NCBI GenBank assembly: GCA_964588305.1
Contig: CAZPOP010000001.1
Span: forward strand, 62,001 to 126,000
DNA: 64,000 nt
Origin: SM1-73 sp964588305
GTDB taxonomy: Bacteria > Zixibacteria > MSB-5A5 > SM1-73
Direction of reading: 5' to 3'
How positions within the stretch are numbered: position 1 is the first letter of the stretch; every line of letters starts with the position of its first letter. This document shows, piece after piece, positions 45,340 to 54,167 of the stretch. The notes beneath the pieces are model-generated. The model was not told where the DNA came from, searched no databases, and saw nothing but the letters and a program-made list of their open reading frames with translations. A program made the translations under genes and the position numbers.

Positions 45340-47706
45340 CTATTTCACCAGCAACATCTTCCTCGTTTCCGAGACCACGGTCTCATTTCTTTCCACGGTA
45401 AGCTTATAGAAGTAGATGCCGCTTGCCGCCCTCTCTCCGGATGTCCCCTTTCCGTCCCAGGTTATCTTGTGAGGACCTGAGGGTTGGAATCCATCTACAA
45501 GAGTCCTGATTTCCTGACCCAATAGGTTATATATCTTGAGAGTGACCTGGCTGTGTTTAGTTAGCGCATACTGGATGGTGGTCTGAGGATTAAATGGATT
45601 GGGGTAGTTCTGTGCCAAGCTTAGAGTCTTGGGCAAGTTGACGAATTCGCTTCCCTCTTCTTCTACAGCAGTTACACCTCCTGTTGTGGTGTGCAAGATT
45701 GTGCCAAAGTTACCTACTGCCCAGCCTGTGTTGGCATCGACAAAAAAGATACTATTGAGCGCATTTGAAGTGCCGGAATTCTGTTCGCTCCAACTGCTTC
45801 CCCCATCGGTGGTGTGCATAATTATGCCAGACTCACCTACTATCCAGCCGGTATCAGCGTCTATGAAATAGACGCCATAATGGTGACTGGAGGTTCCAGA
45901 AGTTTGAGGATTCCAATTGCTTCCACCATTGGCGGTGTGTAAGATTGTGCCACTATTTCCCACTGCCCAGCCAATGTTCGCATCCACAAAACAGACAGCG
46001 GAGAGGTCCCTCGGAGTTGGGGGAGCTTGAGCATTCCAGTGATCTCCGCCATCGGTGGTGTGTAAGATTGTGCTATCATATCCTACCACCCAACCTGTAT
46101 TGGCATCTGTGAAATAGACACTTGGAAGGTAATTTGAAGTTCCAGAAACTTGAGCAATCCAGTTGCTTCCACCATTGGTGGTGTGCAAGATCGTGCCCTT
46201 ATTTCCCACTGTCCAACCAGTGCTGTCATTTGCAAAAAAGACACTGACAAGATGATTTGAGGTTCCCGGAGTTTGGGGATTCCAGTTTTCGCCTCCATCC
46301 ATGGTGTGTAAGATTGTGCTATCCCGTCCTACTGCCCAGCCCAGATTCTCATCTGTAAAACAAACGCCTAAAAGGTTCTTTGAAGTGTGAGATGTCTGAT
46401 CAGTCCAGGTGTCTCCACCATCACTGGTGTGTAAGATGGTGCCAGCATCTCCTGCTGCCCAGCCAGTATTGTCATCTATAAAATGGAGTCCATAAAGCTT
46501 TTCTAAAGTTCCGAAAGTCTGATGGTTCCAGTAGCTTCCGCCGTCAGTAGTGTAAAAGATTGAACCAGCACTTCCCACTGCCCAGCCAACCCTGGCATTA
46601 ATAAAATAAACACCACTAGCGCAAGCTGAAGTCCAGGGAGTTTGAGCATTCCAGTTGGTTCCGCCATCTGTGGTGTGTAAGATCGTGCCGAAATCCCCTG
46701 CTGCCCAGCCAGCACTGTCATCTGTGAAACAAACACTCCTCAGGTGATTTGGGGTCCCGGAGGTTTGACGATTCCAGTGGTCCCCTTCGTCTGCGGTCTT
46801 TAAAATCGTACCGCCGTATCCTACCGTCCAGCCCGTAGTGGCGTCCGCGAAATAGACGCCATTCAGACCACTTGAAGCTCCAGAAGTCTGAGCCTCCCAG
46901 TCGGTACCGCCGTTGGTGGTGTGTAAGATCGTTCCGTACTCCCCTACTGCCCACCCGGCATCGGCATCCGTAAAATAGACTCCGAAAAGCGGCTGCAAAG
47001 TTTCGGAAGTCTGAGGACTCCAGTTGTCTCCGCCATTGGTGGTGTAAAGGATTGTGCCTGCCTCCCCTACTGCCCAGCCAGTACCGGCGTCGGCAAAATA
47101 GACACCGTTCAGCCACTCCAGAATTTCAGAACTCTGAGCAGTCCAGTTGTTTCCCCCATTGGCGGTGTGTAGGATCGTCCCTGAATCTCCTACTGCCCAG
47201 CCGCTATCGGCATCCACAAAATAGACACCGTAAAACGATTGGTTAGTTTCCGATGTCTGAGGATTCCACTTGCTTCCACCGTTTGTGGTGTGCACGATTA
47301 CGCCACTCTGTCCGACTGCCCAGCCGTTATCGGCATCCGTAAAATAGACGCTCTTGAGGCGATTGGGAGTCTCGGAATCCTGAGGATCCCAATTGTCCCC
47401 ACCGTCGGTGGTGTGCAGTATCGTGCCATGATCACCTACTATCCACCCGGTATCGGCATTCATGAAATGGACACCGAAAAGGTGACTTGACGTTCCGGAA
47501 CTCTCAGGACTCCAGCTGCTTCCGCCGTCTGTGGTGTATAAGATCGTCCCAACATCTCCTACCGCCCAGCCAGTATCGTCGTCTGTGAAAAAAACACTCC
47601 AAACGGTATTACCCTGAAGCAGAGGATTCTGCCAGTGCCAGCCTTGCTGGGCATAGCTTGTGGATGCTAAGAGTATTAGTCCTAAAACGATAAGGGTTCT
47701 CCTCAA
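45340..47706 (-). CDS. secreted Ycf48/BNR-like repeat protein with C-terminal sorting domain (copy 2)
   Basis: A 788-residue paralogue of the previous gene: signal peptide ending SYAQQ, 15 complete plus one partial 41-residue repeats, and the same sorting domain (LAQNYPNPFNPQTTIQYAL). The first three repeats and the end of the signal peptide are identical to copy 1; at DNA level 44819-45245 and 47228-47654 show no difference that I could find, while later repeats differ. It starts at TTG 47706 with AAAGGAGG upstream. The paralogues are 38 bases apart, so one transcript probably carries both. Confidence 0.85.
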   Translation of the reverse strand: MRRTLIVLGLILLASTSYAQQGWHWQNPLLQGNTVWSVFFTDDDTGWAVGDVGTILYTTDGGSSWSPESSGTSSHLFGVHFMNADTGWIVGDHGTILHTTDGGDNWDPQDSETPNRLKSVYFTDADNGWAVGQSGVIVHTTNGGSKWNPQTSETNQSFYGVYFVDADSGWAVGDSGTILHTANGGNNWTAQSSEILEWLNGVYFADAGTGWAVGEAGTILYTTNGGDNWSPQTSETLQPLFGVYFTDADAGWAVGEYGTILHTTNGGTDWEAQTSGASSGLNGVYFADATTGWTVGYGGTILKTADEGDHWNRQTSGTPNHLRSVCFTDDSAGWAAGDFGTILHTTDGGTNWNAQTPWTSACASGVYFINARVGWAVGSAGSIFYTTDGGSYWNHQTFGTLEKLYGLHFIDDNTGWAAGDAGTILHTSDGGDTWTDQTSHTSKNLLGVCFTDENLGWAVGRDSTILHTMDGGENWNPQTPGTSNHLVSVFFANDSTGWTVGNKGTILHTTNGGSNWIAQVSGTSNYLPSVYFTDANTGWVVGYDSTILHTTDGGDHWNAQAPPTPRDLSAVCFVDANIGWAVGNSGTILHTANGGSNWNPQTSGTSSHHYGVYFIDADTGWIVGESGIIMHTTDGGSSWSEQNSGTSNALNSIFFVDANTGWAVGNFGTILHTTTGGVTAVEEEGSEFVNLPKTLSLAQNYPNPFNPQTTIQYALTKHSQVTLKIYNLLGQEIRTLVDGFQPSGPHKITWDGKGTSGERAASGIYFYKLTVERNETVVSETRKMLLVK

Positions 47707-47758
47707 CGTAATTACCTCCTTTTCAAATTTTGGCGGGCACGTTTACCTTGCCTAATGC

Positions 47759-47787
47759 TATATAGCAAATTTCAATTCCGAAATCAA
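47759..47787 (-). promoter_or_regulatory. candidate promoter of the BNR-like gene pair
   Basis: On the minus strand TTGATT (47782-47787) and TATATA (47759-47764) with a 17-base spacer, about 50 bases before the TTG start at 47706. Confidence 0.4.
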
Positions 47788-47897
47788 GATTTTTCATTGA
47801 AAGCTCTGAAAGAGTCGAATTGGGTTTCGTTCGTCACTAACCCCCTCGTCCGTGACGCCTTATGGTAACGGGCAAGGCGAGCTTGTGGAATTGCTTT

Positions 47898-47930
47898 CCC
47901 TCCCTCGATGGGAGGGATTAAGGGAGGGTG
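47898..47930. repeat. dispersed 33-bp GGGAGGG element (copy 1)
   Basis: CCCTCCCTCGATGGGAGGGA followed by TTAAGGGAGGGTG; the same 33 bases with one change occur at 59884-59916. It contains a CCCTCCC/GGGAGGG stem. Confidence 0.6.
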
Positions 47931-48048
47931 AAAAATCATGATTCAGCAACATGTTCACCCCCACCTTTATCCTCCCCCGTCAAGGGGGAGGAACTGTTCA
48001 ACAGACTCAAGGTGTCCGTTACCAACGACAGAACAAAAACTTGGCCTG

Positions 48049-48066
48049 GTTCGCCTAAAGGCGAAC
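48049..48066. repeat. hairpin GTTCGCC-TAAA-GGCGAAC
   Basis: Perfect 7-bp stem with TAAA loop, matching the design of the hairpin at 16299-16316 with a compensated pair change (C-G versus A-T). Confidence 0.5.
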
Positions 48067-48112
48067 ACTGCAGATTCTCTCCAGATTCTTCTGCCAAGTT
48101 TCTCAGGACTTC

Positions 48113-49708
48113 TCACCCATGTCTGAAATGCCTTATTCCCGTAAAGACCATGGCGATCTTGTGTTCGTTGGCCGCCTTGATTACCTCCGGATCGCCCTTG
48201 GAACCTCCTGGCTGAATTATCGCCACCACCCCGGCCTGGGCAGCAGCATCCACCCCATCTCTCATGGGAAAGAAGGCGTCGGATGCCAGAACTGAGCCTT
48301 TGGCCTTCTCGCCGGCCTTTCTTGCGGCAATTATGGAGGAATCAACCCGGCTCATTTGACCGGCGCCGATGCCTACCGTCCTCTCACCCTGGGCCAGGAG
48401 TATGGCATTGGATTTAACGTGTTTCACCATCCTCCAGGCGAAGAGAAGTGATTTGATCTGCTCCGCTGTCGGAGAAAGGTCGGTCACCACCTTCAGATCG
48501 TTCTCTTTTATCTGATGGTCGTCGGGGCTCTGAACCAGAGCTCCTCCTCTGATAATCCTAACCTCGTTTAGCTTGCCATTCTTCGATTCCAACAATTCGG
48601 GACACGCAAGAAACCTGCGGTTCTTCTTCTTCTTCAAAAGCTCAAGCGCCTCCGGTTCGTATCCGGGTGCAAGCACGCATTCTACAAAGAAGGTTTCATG
48701 TATCTTCTTGGCGGCTTCCATATCAACCACTCCATTTAGACCTATTATGCATCCAAAGGCGGAGACCGGATCGCAAGCCAAGGCATCTTCGTAAGCTTGG
48801 GCCAGATTGTCGGCACAGGCAGCGCCACATGGGTTCGTGTGTTTCAACACTACTGCAAAATGCCTTTCCGAAAAATCCCTTAACATGGCTAATGCCGCTT
48901 CCAGATCGTTGATGTTGTTATAGGAAAGCTCCTTGCCGGATAGGATCTGGCAGCGGGGAATGCTTGCTCCCTTGAAGATAGTGTCTCTGTAAAACGAAGC
49001 CCTCTGATGGGGATTTTCCCCGTATCTTAGGCTCTGGATCTTTTCGAAACTCAGGTTCAGGTAATCGGGGAATTGGTTTTCCTCTTGGAAAGAAAGCTGA
49101 CTGAAGTAATTGGAAATCATGGTGTCGTAATGGGCGGTGTACTCAAACACCTCTCGGGCCAAATCCTGACGCGTGGCCAGGCAAAACGAGCCATCGTTTT
49201 CCTCAAGCTCTTTTATGATCTGGTCATACTTTTTTGGATTCACCACCACCGCCACCGATTCGAAATTCTTGGCTGCAGCCCTGATCATGCTCGGCCCGCC
49301 TATGTCGATGTTCTCGATTGCCTCCTCCTGGGTGACATCAGCCTTCTTCACCGTCTCCTCAAAGGGATACAGGTTAACCACAACCAAATCGATACATTTG
49401 ATGTCCTGTTCGCCCATCTCCTTTTTGTGGTGTTCGTCTTGCCTTCTGGCCAGGATCCCCCCGAAGACCTTGGGATGCAAGGTCTTCACCCTTCCGCCCA
49501 GGATTTCGGGAAAACCGGTGAAGGACGAGATGGAGATCGATTTTATGCCTGCCTTCTTCAACTCGGCCTGGGTCCCTCCGGTGGAGACGATTTCCACTCC
49601 AAGTTTTGATAGAATCGTGGCAAGGTCAACTATACCTCTTTTGTCCGACACGCTTAGCAAGGCCCTTTTTATCTTCACCCGTCCCGAATCATTTTCTTCT
49701 TTTGTCAT
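48113..49708 (-). CDS. purH: bifunctional AICAR transformylase/IMP cyclohydrolase
   Basis: A 531-residue PurH that completes IMP synthesis: formylation of AICAR with 10-formyl-THF and ring closure. The N-terminal MGS-like cyclohydrolase starts RALLSVSDKRGIVDLA, and the transformylase part shows LRYGENPHQRASFY, LKHTNPCGAA and SDAFFPMRDGVD. I start at ATG 49708 (AAAGGAG upstream), not the longer frame at 49771. It is the last of three minus-strand purine genes. Confidence 0.95.
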   Translation of the reverse strand: MTKEENDSGRVKIKRALLSVSDKRGIVDLATILSKLGVEIVSTGGTQAELKKAGIKSISISSFTGFPEILGGRVKTLHPKVFGGILARRQDEHHKKEMGEQDIKCIDLVVVNLYPFEETVKKADVTQEEAIENIDIGGPSMIRAAAKNFESVAVVVNPKKYDQIIKELEENDGSFCLATRQDLAREVFEYTAHYDTMISNYFSQLSFQEENQFPDYLNLSFEKIQSLRYGENPHQRASFYRDTIFKGASIPRCQILSGKELSYNNINDLEAALAMLRDFSERHFAVVLKHTNPCGAACADNLAQAYEDALACDPVSAFGCIIGLNGVVDMEAAKKIHETFFVECVLAPGYEPEALELLKKKKNRRFLACPELLESKNGKLNEVRIIRGGALVQSPDDHQIKENDLKVVTDLSPTAEQIKSLLFAWRMVKHVKSNAILLAQGERTVGIGAGQMSRVDSSIIAARKAGEKAKGSVLASDAFFPMRDGVDAAAQAGVVAIIQPGGSKGDPEVIKAANEHKIAMVFTGIRHFRHG

Positions 49709-49886
49709 TTGTTGTCTCCTTTGGCTGAGAGTATCAATTAAAAATGCGGAATTCAAAACTCTAAATTGCAATTCAAAAATTCGGTCGAAATCTAAGTACA
49801 GGAAGAGTAATTTTAAATTTTGAGTTGAAGTTTTGCGTTTTTAGTTTTGATCTTTTAATTTTCACGGACCATTCACCAAGTGATTC

Positions 49887-50792
49887 TCATGCGACTAATC
49901 TCAGATAAGCCTGCTCGTATCTTTCTAGAGTTTTAAGTATCACCTCTTCGGGCAGTTCCGGGGCCGGAGGTTTTTTATTCCAACCTATGCTTTCCAAATA
50001 ATCCCGGACAATCTGTTTATCAAAAGCTTCCTGTGGTTTCCCCACCTTGTAAATCTTCTTATCCCAGAATCTGGACGAGTCCGAGGAGAATATCTCGTCG
50101 ATTAAGATTAACTTTTTATCTATCATCCCGAATTCAAATTTGGTATCCGCAATGATCATTCCTCTTTTTTCCGCATAATCCGCAGCCTTTTTGTACACCC
50201 GAATACTTTTGCTCCTTAATCTCAAGGCCACGTCTTCTCCGACCATTTTTATCACTTGTTCAAAGGTAAGGCTTTCATCATGCCCCTCTTCCGCTTTGGT
50301 GGTGGGCGTAAATATGGGATAAGGTAGTCTTTCTGATTCTCTGAAATGAGTCGGGAGGTCTATTCCGAAGAGGTCTACCGATTTTGACTTACCTACATAC
50401 AATCTTTTTTGCTTGTACTCCTTCCACAGAGATCCGGAGATGTATCCTCTCACCACACACTCGATGTCGATCCTCTTGGCCTTCTTGACCAGCATGGATC
50501 TCCCTTCGAGAACGTTTCGGTATTTCTGAAGATCTTCAGGATACTGATCAACATCAGAGGTGATCAGATGATTTCCAACCACGCCCTTGACCAGATCAAA
50601 CCAGAACAAGGACATCTGGGTCAAGACTTTGCCTTTTCCGGGAATGCCGGTGGGAAGAACCACGTCGAAAGCGGATATTCTGTCGGTTGCCAGGATTAGA
50701 AGCTTATCACCCAGATCGTAAACGTCCCTGACCTTTCCCTTGGCGAAGAGTTTGTATTCTTTGATATCAGTTTCCATCAACGGTTGTTCCAT
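49887..50792 (-). CDS. purC: SAICAR synthetase
   Basis: A 301-residue enzyme that joins aspartate to CAIR. Motifs: KLFAKGKVRDVYDLGDKLLI at the N-terminus (ATP region), ECVVRGYISGS, and LILIDEIFSSDSSRFW near the C-terminus. The ribosome-binding site GGAGG lies just before the ATG. The length is nearer to the longer fungal-like PurC form than to the 237-residue E. coli form. Confidence 0.95.
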   Translation of the reverse strand: MEQPLMETDIKEYKLFAKGKVRDVYDLGDKLLILATDRISAFDVVLPTGIPGKGKVLTQMSLFWFDLVKGVVGNHLITSDVDQYPEDLQKYRNVLEGRSMLVKKAKRIDIECVVRGYISGSLWKEYKQKRLYVGKSKSVDLFGIDLPTHFRESERLPYPIFTPTTKAEEGHDESLTFEQVIKMVGEDVALRLRSKSIRVYKKAADYAEKRGMIIADTKFEFGMIDKKLILIDEIFSSDSSRFWDKKIYKVGKPQEAFDKQIVRDYLESIGWNKKPPAPELPEEVILKTLERYEQAYLRLVA

Positions 50793-50818
50793 TTAACCTC
50801 CGAATTTGTAGTGAGTTT

Positions 50819-50844
50819 GTCAAGCAGGCTTCGCCATGCTTGAC
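50819..50844. repeat. GTCAAGCA/TGCTTGAC hairpin element
   Basis: Outer stem as at 30168-30207, inner stem GGC-TTC-GCC. It lies between purN and purC. Confidence 0.5.
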
Positions 50845-50861
50845 CTACAAGCTGCTCTTCT

Positions 50862-50930
50862 GGAGTGTAAAGCTTCAGCTTTACCATTGGCAAACCTGAA
50901 GGTCAACTTTGATCTTGAGATTTGCACTCC
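50862..50930. repeat. paired-hairpin intergenic element (GGAGTG/CACTCC ends)
   Basis: Ends GGAGTG (50862-50867) and CACTCC (50925-50930); inside GTAAAGC-TTCA-GCTTTAC and ACC-TGAA-GGT. Same architecture as 16241-16321 with different stem sequences. Confidence 0.55.
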
Positions 50931-50935
50931 AGGTT

Positions 50936-51562
50936 TTAGTCTCTGATATATGCTTTCTTATCCTTTATCTCGACTTTACCTTCCGCAAAAAGCCGAATGG
51001 CTTTGGAATAAAGCTCGTGCTCGTGCGGCAATACCCTCTGCTGCAAAATCTCCGGAGTGTCCTCAGCCAGAACCGGCACGCATTTCTGCACGATGATGGC
51101 ACCATGGTCATAGATTTCATCCACCAGGTGGACGGTCACGCCGGTGACCTTCACTCCCGAATCGATCACCGCCTCGTGCACGTGGATGCCATACATACCC
51201 GATCCGCCAAAGCTGGGAAGAAGCGCCGGATGAATGTTCAGTATCTTATTCTTATATGCCCTGACCACATTGGGCGAAAGCATTTTCATGTATCCGGCCA
51301 AAATGATCAGATCGGTTTCATTCTCTTTCAGGATGGAAAGGAGCTTTTGATCGAACTCTTCCGGCGTGGCAAATTGCTTGTGGCTTAGGTGAATTGCCGG
51401 AATGTTATGGTTTCTGGCACGCTCCAGGGCACCCGATTTGCTGTTGTTGCTTATCACCGCTTTGATCTGTGCATTCAGAATTCCTTTTTCGATATTGTCG
51501 ATTATGGCTTGCAGGTTAGTTCCACCACCTGAAGCCAAAGCCACCAAATTCAACTTTTTCAT
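50936..51562 (-). CDS. purN: phosphoribosylglycinamide formyltransferase
   Basis: A 208-residue GAR transformylase using 10-formyl-THF. Motifs: ASGGGTNLQAIIDNI (phosphate loop) and the active-site run NIHPALLPSFGG with downstream GVTVHLVDEIYDHGAII, containing the catalytic Asn, His and Asp. A GAGGAG ribosome-binding site precedes the ATG. First of three purine genes on the minus strand. Confidence 0.96.
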   Translation of the reverse strand: MKKLNLVALASGGGTNLQAIIDNIEKGILNAQIKAVISNNSKSGALERARNHNIPAIHLSHKQFATPEEFDQKLLSILKENETDLIILAGYMKMLSPNVVRAYKNKILNIHPALLPSFGGSGMYGIHVHEAVIDSGVKVTGVTVHLVDEIYDHGAIIVQKCVPVLAEDTPEILQQRVLPHEHELYSKAIRLFAEGKVEIKDKKAYIRD

Positions 51563-51592
51563 ATCGAAAAATCTCCTCTATTACTTTCATCT

Positions 51593-51643
51593 GTAGCGGA
51601 GGTCTTCAGACCTCCATTGTGGAAAGCTGAAGCTTTCCGCTAC
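51593..51643. repeat. paired-hairpin element with GTAGCG/CGCTAC outer stem
   Basis: Outer GTAGCG (51593-51598) and CGCTAC (51638-51643) enclose two perfect 7-bp hairpins, GGAGGTC-TTCA-GACCTCC and GGAAAGC-TGAA-GCTTTCC. The same design with other stems is at 57826-57879. Confidence 0.6.
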
Positions 51644-51650
51644 ATTTGCC

Positions 51651-51720
51651 GTTCTGCGTGTATCTGAGGTGGCCAGAAGGCGAGTTGGGCAAAGTATCAT
51701 AATGATGAAGTCAGATACAC
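51651..51720 (-). repeat. attC-like imperfect palindrome (partial)
   Basis: GTTCTGCGTG at 51651-51660 and the following TGAGGTG...GAAGGC...TTGGGC are shared with the element at 52143-52226. A perfect 10-bp inverted repeat GTGTATCTGA (51658-51667)/TCAGATACAC (51711-51720) closes it. It lies directly after the nucleotidyltransferase gene in gene orientation, where a cassette attC site would be. Confidence 0.35.
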
Positions 51721-51763
51721 TCTCTTGGGTGATGGACGATTTTTCACGCCTCCTTTTTTTCTT

Positions 51764-52078
51764 TCATGCTGGCATTCCTTCCCTTCGCACATTCATAAGC
51801 AATGGACTGTTAACTGTGGAGTAGTCTTCCTCAGACACGGGGTAAACCGATATAAGCGCACCGTATTTTAGGTTTATATCTGTGATTATATCTATCATCC
51901 TGTCTATCTCTCTCCCGGGAATAACTTTTCCTTCCAGAATGATAAGCAGGTCTATATCTGATTCTTCTTTTGCCTCACCTCTTGCCCAGGAGCCATAAAG
52001 GATAACATTCCTTAATCTGTTGCCATATAATTCATTGATTTCTTCTTTGAATTCCTTAAGTATTCCTTTTATTCTCAT
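51764..52078 (-). CDS. MNT-type minimal nucleotidyltransferase
   Basis: A 104-residue nucleotidyltransferase domain protein: GSWARGEAKEESDIDLLIIL carries the GSxAxG and DxD signature (about residues 29-48). Proteins of this size normally act as antitoxins (MntA), adenylylating a partner HEPN toxin encoded next to them. Here no HEPN gene is adjacent; downstream only a good ribosome-binding site (AAAGGAGG) and a short frame of about 16 codons remain. It is flanked on both sides by attC-like palindromes. Confidence 0.8.
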   Translation of the reverse strand: MRIKGILKEFKEEINELYGNRLRNVILYGSWARGEAKEESDIDLLIILEGKVIPGREIDRMIDIITDINLKYGALISVYPVSEEDYSTVNSPLLMNVRREGMPA

Positions 52079-52142
52079 GGCACTGCCGTCTTTCTGTAAT
52101 TTAATTATTATGCGACCAATATATTTCTTCTGTTTGAAGTTC

Positions 52143-52226
52143 GGCTAGTGTTCTGCGTGCTTGTGAGGTGCCGAAGGCATTTGGGCCAATGCACGAAGCG
52201 CCACAGCTGGTTGAACGGTGTTAGCC
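52143..52226 (-). repeat. attC-like imperfect palindrome
   Basis: Read on the minus strand it begins GGCTAACACCGTTCAACCAG and ends GCAGAACACTAGCC. Arms GGCTA/TAGCC and GTTC/GAAC pair, with further imperfect pairing inside; the left end resembles the R''-L'' boxes of integron attC sites (TAACA...GTTCAA). The right core is ACTAGCC instead of the expected GTTAGCC, so it may be decayed. It separates two small same-strand genes. Confidence 0.4.
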
Positions 52227-52373
52227 ACTTTTGGCTTTCTTGTATCACTACTTGATGAACTCAAACCTTTTCCCCCTTTATTTGCGTAGTCCGACCATAT
52301 TGCTATTGCGAGCCGTTGCTGAGCCAACGCTAGGCACGACTGAGCCTAACAGATTCGTGACTTCGGCATAAAA

Positions 52374-52589
52374 TTACACACCGTAATCTTGCTTAAATTG
52401 CAGCCATATAGCATTGGCTGTGAGTAGCTCTGCATCGCTTTTAGCTATTTTGGCGATTTGCTGAATAATCTTGAGTTTTCTTTTGGCATAGGCTTTTTCG
52501 CTTATACCACGAGTCCAGACAGCACGGTGGAGATTGTCAAGCTCATCCATCAATTGCTTAAATGTCTTCTTCTTCCGAGATAAACCCAT
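52374..52589 (-). CDS. hypothetical protein, 71 residues
   Basis: Not recognised. Starting at ATG 52589, six bases after a strong AAAGGAGG site, it is a small, basic, mostly helical protein (LSRKKKTFKQLMDELDNLHR, then AYAKRKLKIIQQIAKIAKSD). No cysteine or membrane motif. A longer frame from 52646 lacks a ribosome-binding site. It belongs to the small-gene block between purN and gatB. Confidence 0.55.
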   Translation of the reverse strand: MGLSRKKKTFKQLMDELDNLHRAVWTRGISEKAYAKRKLKIIQQIAKIAKSDAELLTANAIWLQFKQDYGV

Positions 52590-52690
52590 GATTAACCTCC
52601 TTTCAAGAATGTGGATGTTGTGGTGGTGCTTCAGTCCAAAGTTCAAAAAGTCTTAGCTTTTTTCGCTTCCTATAAGGGTACATTTTCAAG

Positions 52691-53125
52691 CTACAATTTA
52701 AGAAATTTATCCATGGCTTTTTTCTCATCACCCTTACAACGAGCTACCAGGTACCAATACATAACTTGGCTATTAGCAACAGGCGCCCCATGATGTCTCA
52801 AAATGTCCAGAAGTTGTTTCAACTCTTGCTCTGCTTCGGGGAATCGTCCCACCTTACAGTACGCCATGGCCCGGATTTTCCTCACCTCGTATGAGTTGAC
52901 CAGGCCTGGCGGGGCATCCAGCAAGTAGTCGTAAAGCACAATAGCCCCAGAGAAATCACCTCTCTCATACAAGACATTTGCTTGGTCATAAGTAGCTCGA
53001 GCTTGCTCAGGAGTGGCAATCTGCCCGGACGGCGGGACTTGAAGACTTGCATCAGCTTTGTCCCTAGAAGCTGGTTTTCCATATTTCCGAAGCTTTCTTC
53101 TAGACAACCAATGAAAGAATCCCAT
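52691..53125 (-). CDS. TPR-like hypothetical protein
   Basis: A 144-residue protein with a basic N-terminus and, from about residue 38, two to three TPR-like helix pairs (ARATYDQANVLYERGDFSGA; IRAMAYCKVGRFPEAEQELK). TPR repeats mediate protein contacts; the partner is unknown. A good ribosome-binding site (GAAAGGAAA) is present. The start MGFFHWLSRRKLRKYG is not a signal peptide. Confidence 0.6.
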   Translation of the reverse strand: MGFFHWLSRRKLRKYGKPASRDKADASLQVPPSGQIATPEQARATYDQANVLYERGDFSGAIVLYDYLLDAPPGLVNSYEVRKIRAMAYCKVGRFPEAEQELKQLLDILRHHGAPVANSQVMYWYLVARCKGDEKKAMDKFLKL

Positions 53126-53290
53126 TTTGTTTCCTTTCTATTGCGCTCGCCCAATCCTAGCTGACGTGTCCCAGATGAGCGAAGTCGCAAACCGGTTCGG
53201 ACGCGGGAAGTGAAGTCGGCAACCCAGCATTATCTGCTGTTACGGACAATTCCCCTTTCAGAACCCCTTATAATAGAGAATTAACCTGAC

Positions 53291-54031
53291 TCACCTTCCC
53301 TTACCGAATCCAGACAGCCAAACCGGTATGAGGGCTCCAATTCCACCAGCAAAGGCCGGCCCTACATACAGGACTATAAGCGATATCAAACGGTCTGGTT
53401 TTTGACCACCTTCAGTTAGGAACCCTTCAACATGTGGTGCCAATAGCAGGACAACGAGTGTGAGGATAAAGGCCAGAATATAGCTGACCACCATGGCTCC
53501 TTCGAAGGGTCTAAACTTTCCTTTAGATCTCAGTTGGTCGATCTGTACTTTAATACCAGAGGAGATCAGAATCGTTCCAAGCACTCCTCCGACCACAGCT
53601 CCACCGATGCCGTGACGTACTCCCCCAATCATCACCCCTATAAGAGAACCTATTCCAGAAAACGCAGAGATGCCTTTGTCTTTCGCCTCGTGTGTAATTT
53701 CTTCCTCTATTGCTTCTTTGACTGCTTTTTTCTGAGGGGGAGGCGTCTCACCTCGCTCTATGAGTAATTGCTTTACAGCTTCAAATTCTTCTTCTGAATA
53801 CTGTTCTCTATCATTTTCTTCCCATATTTTCAGTAACTCCTCGGTGTTTTCGGACTCCATATTTTTGCGAATTTCCTGTACTAATTCTCTGTCCGTGAGT
53901 TGGAGGGCAGTCTGCTGATTTGGTATCACATTGTTAGCCCCACAATGTTTACACTCTGCCATTTCTCCTCGTTTCAGGAACTTAACTATAATATCTTCTC
54001 CGCAATTTTGACATTTAAATTTAAAAGCCAT
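53291..54031 (-). CDS. zinc-ribbon membrane protein of unknown function
   Basis: A 246-residue protein. An N-terminal zinc ribbon has CQNC and CKHC (about residues 8-36). A charged helical region follows (60-110). The C-terminal half has about four hydrophobic segments, the first glycine-rich (GIGSLIGVMIGGVRHGIGGA), the others LAFILTLVVLLLAP and LIVLYVGPAFAGGIGALIP. Strong ribosome-binding site AAGGAGG. Function unknown. Confidence 0.65.
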   Translation of the reverse strand: MAFKFKCQNCGEDIIVKFLKRGEMAECKHCGANNVIPNQQTALQLTDRELVQEIRKNMESENTEELLKIWEENDREQYSEEEFEAVKQLLIERGETPPPQKKAVKEAIEEEITHEAKDKGISAFSGIGSLIGVMIGGVRHGIGGAVVGGVLGTILISSGIKVQIDQLRSKGKFRPFEGAMVVSYILAFILTLVVLLLAPHVEGFLTEGGQKPDRLISLIVLYVGPAFAGGIGALIPVWLSGFGKGR

Positions 54032-54167
54032 TCTCAGCCTCCTTCCTTTTGCAAGACGGCAAATAACAAGTAATACCCGTATTATTGCGTTTTATTCGCA
54101 AAAAAAGGGGATTTTTCACCAGTTAGGCGAATATGCCGAACCACGAGTTGTTTAATGGCATTTTGCT

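Larger units (their letters stand above)
47707..48112. other. intergenic region between purH and the BNR-like genes with repeats
   Basis: A 406-base gap. Near the BNR gene is a promoter candidate (separate entry). The rest carries the GGGAGGG element (47898-47930), a perfect TCCTCCCCC/GGGGGAGGA hairpin (47970-47992) and a GTTCGCC-TAAA-GGCGAAC hairpin (48049-48066). No gene seen. Confidence 0.5.

Noticed and set aside
43529..47490. Many antisense and offset ORFs with regular spacing
   Set aside because: They are periodic shadows of the 123-base coding repeats of the BNR-like genes.
43178..47706. Regularly spaced repeats that might suggest a CRISPR array
   Set aside because: The period is 123 bases, the frame is open throughout, and variation follows codon positions; it is a coding repeat. 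No cas genes are present.
52145..52327. 60-codon ORF ending in PSAPHKHAEH
   Set aside because: It coincides with the attC-like palindrome and has no ribosome-binding site; the frame is a by-product of the element.
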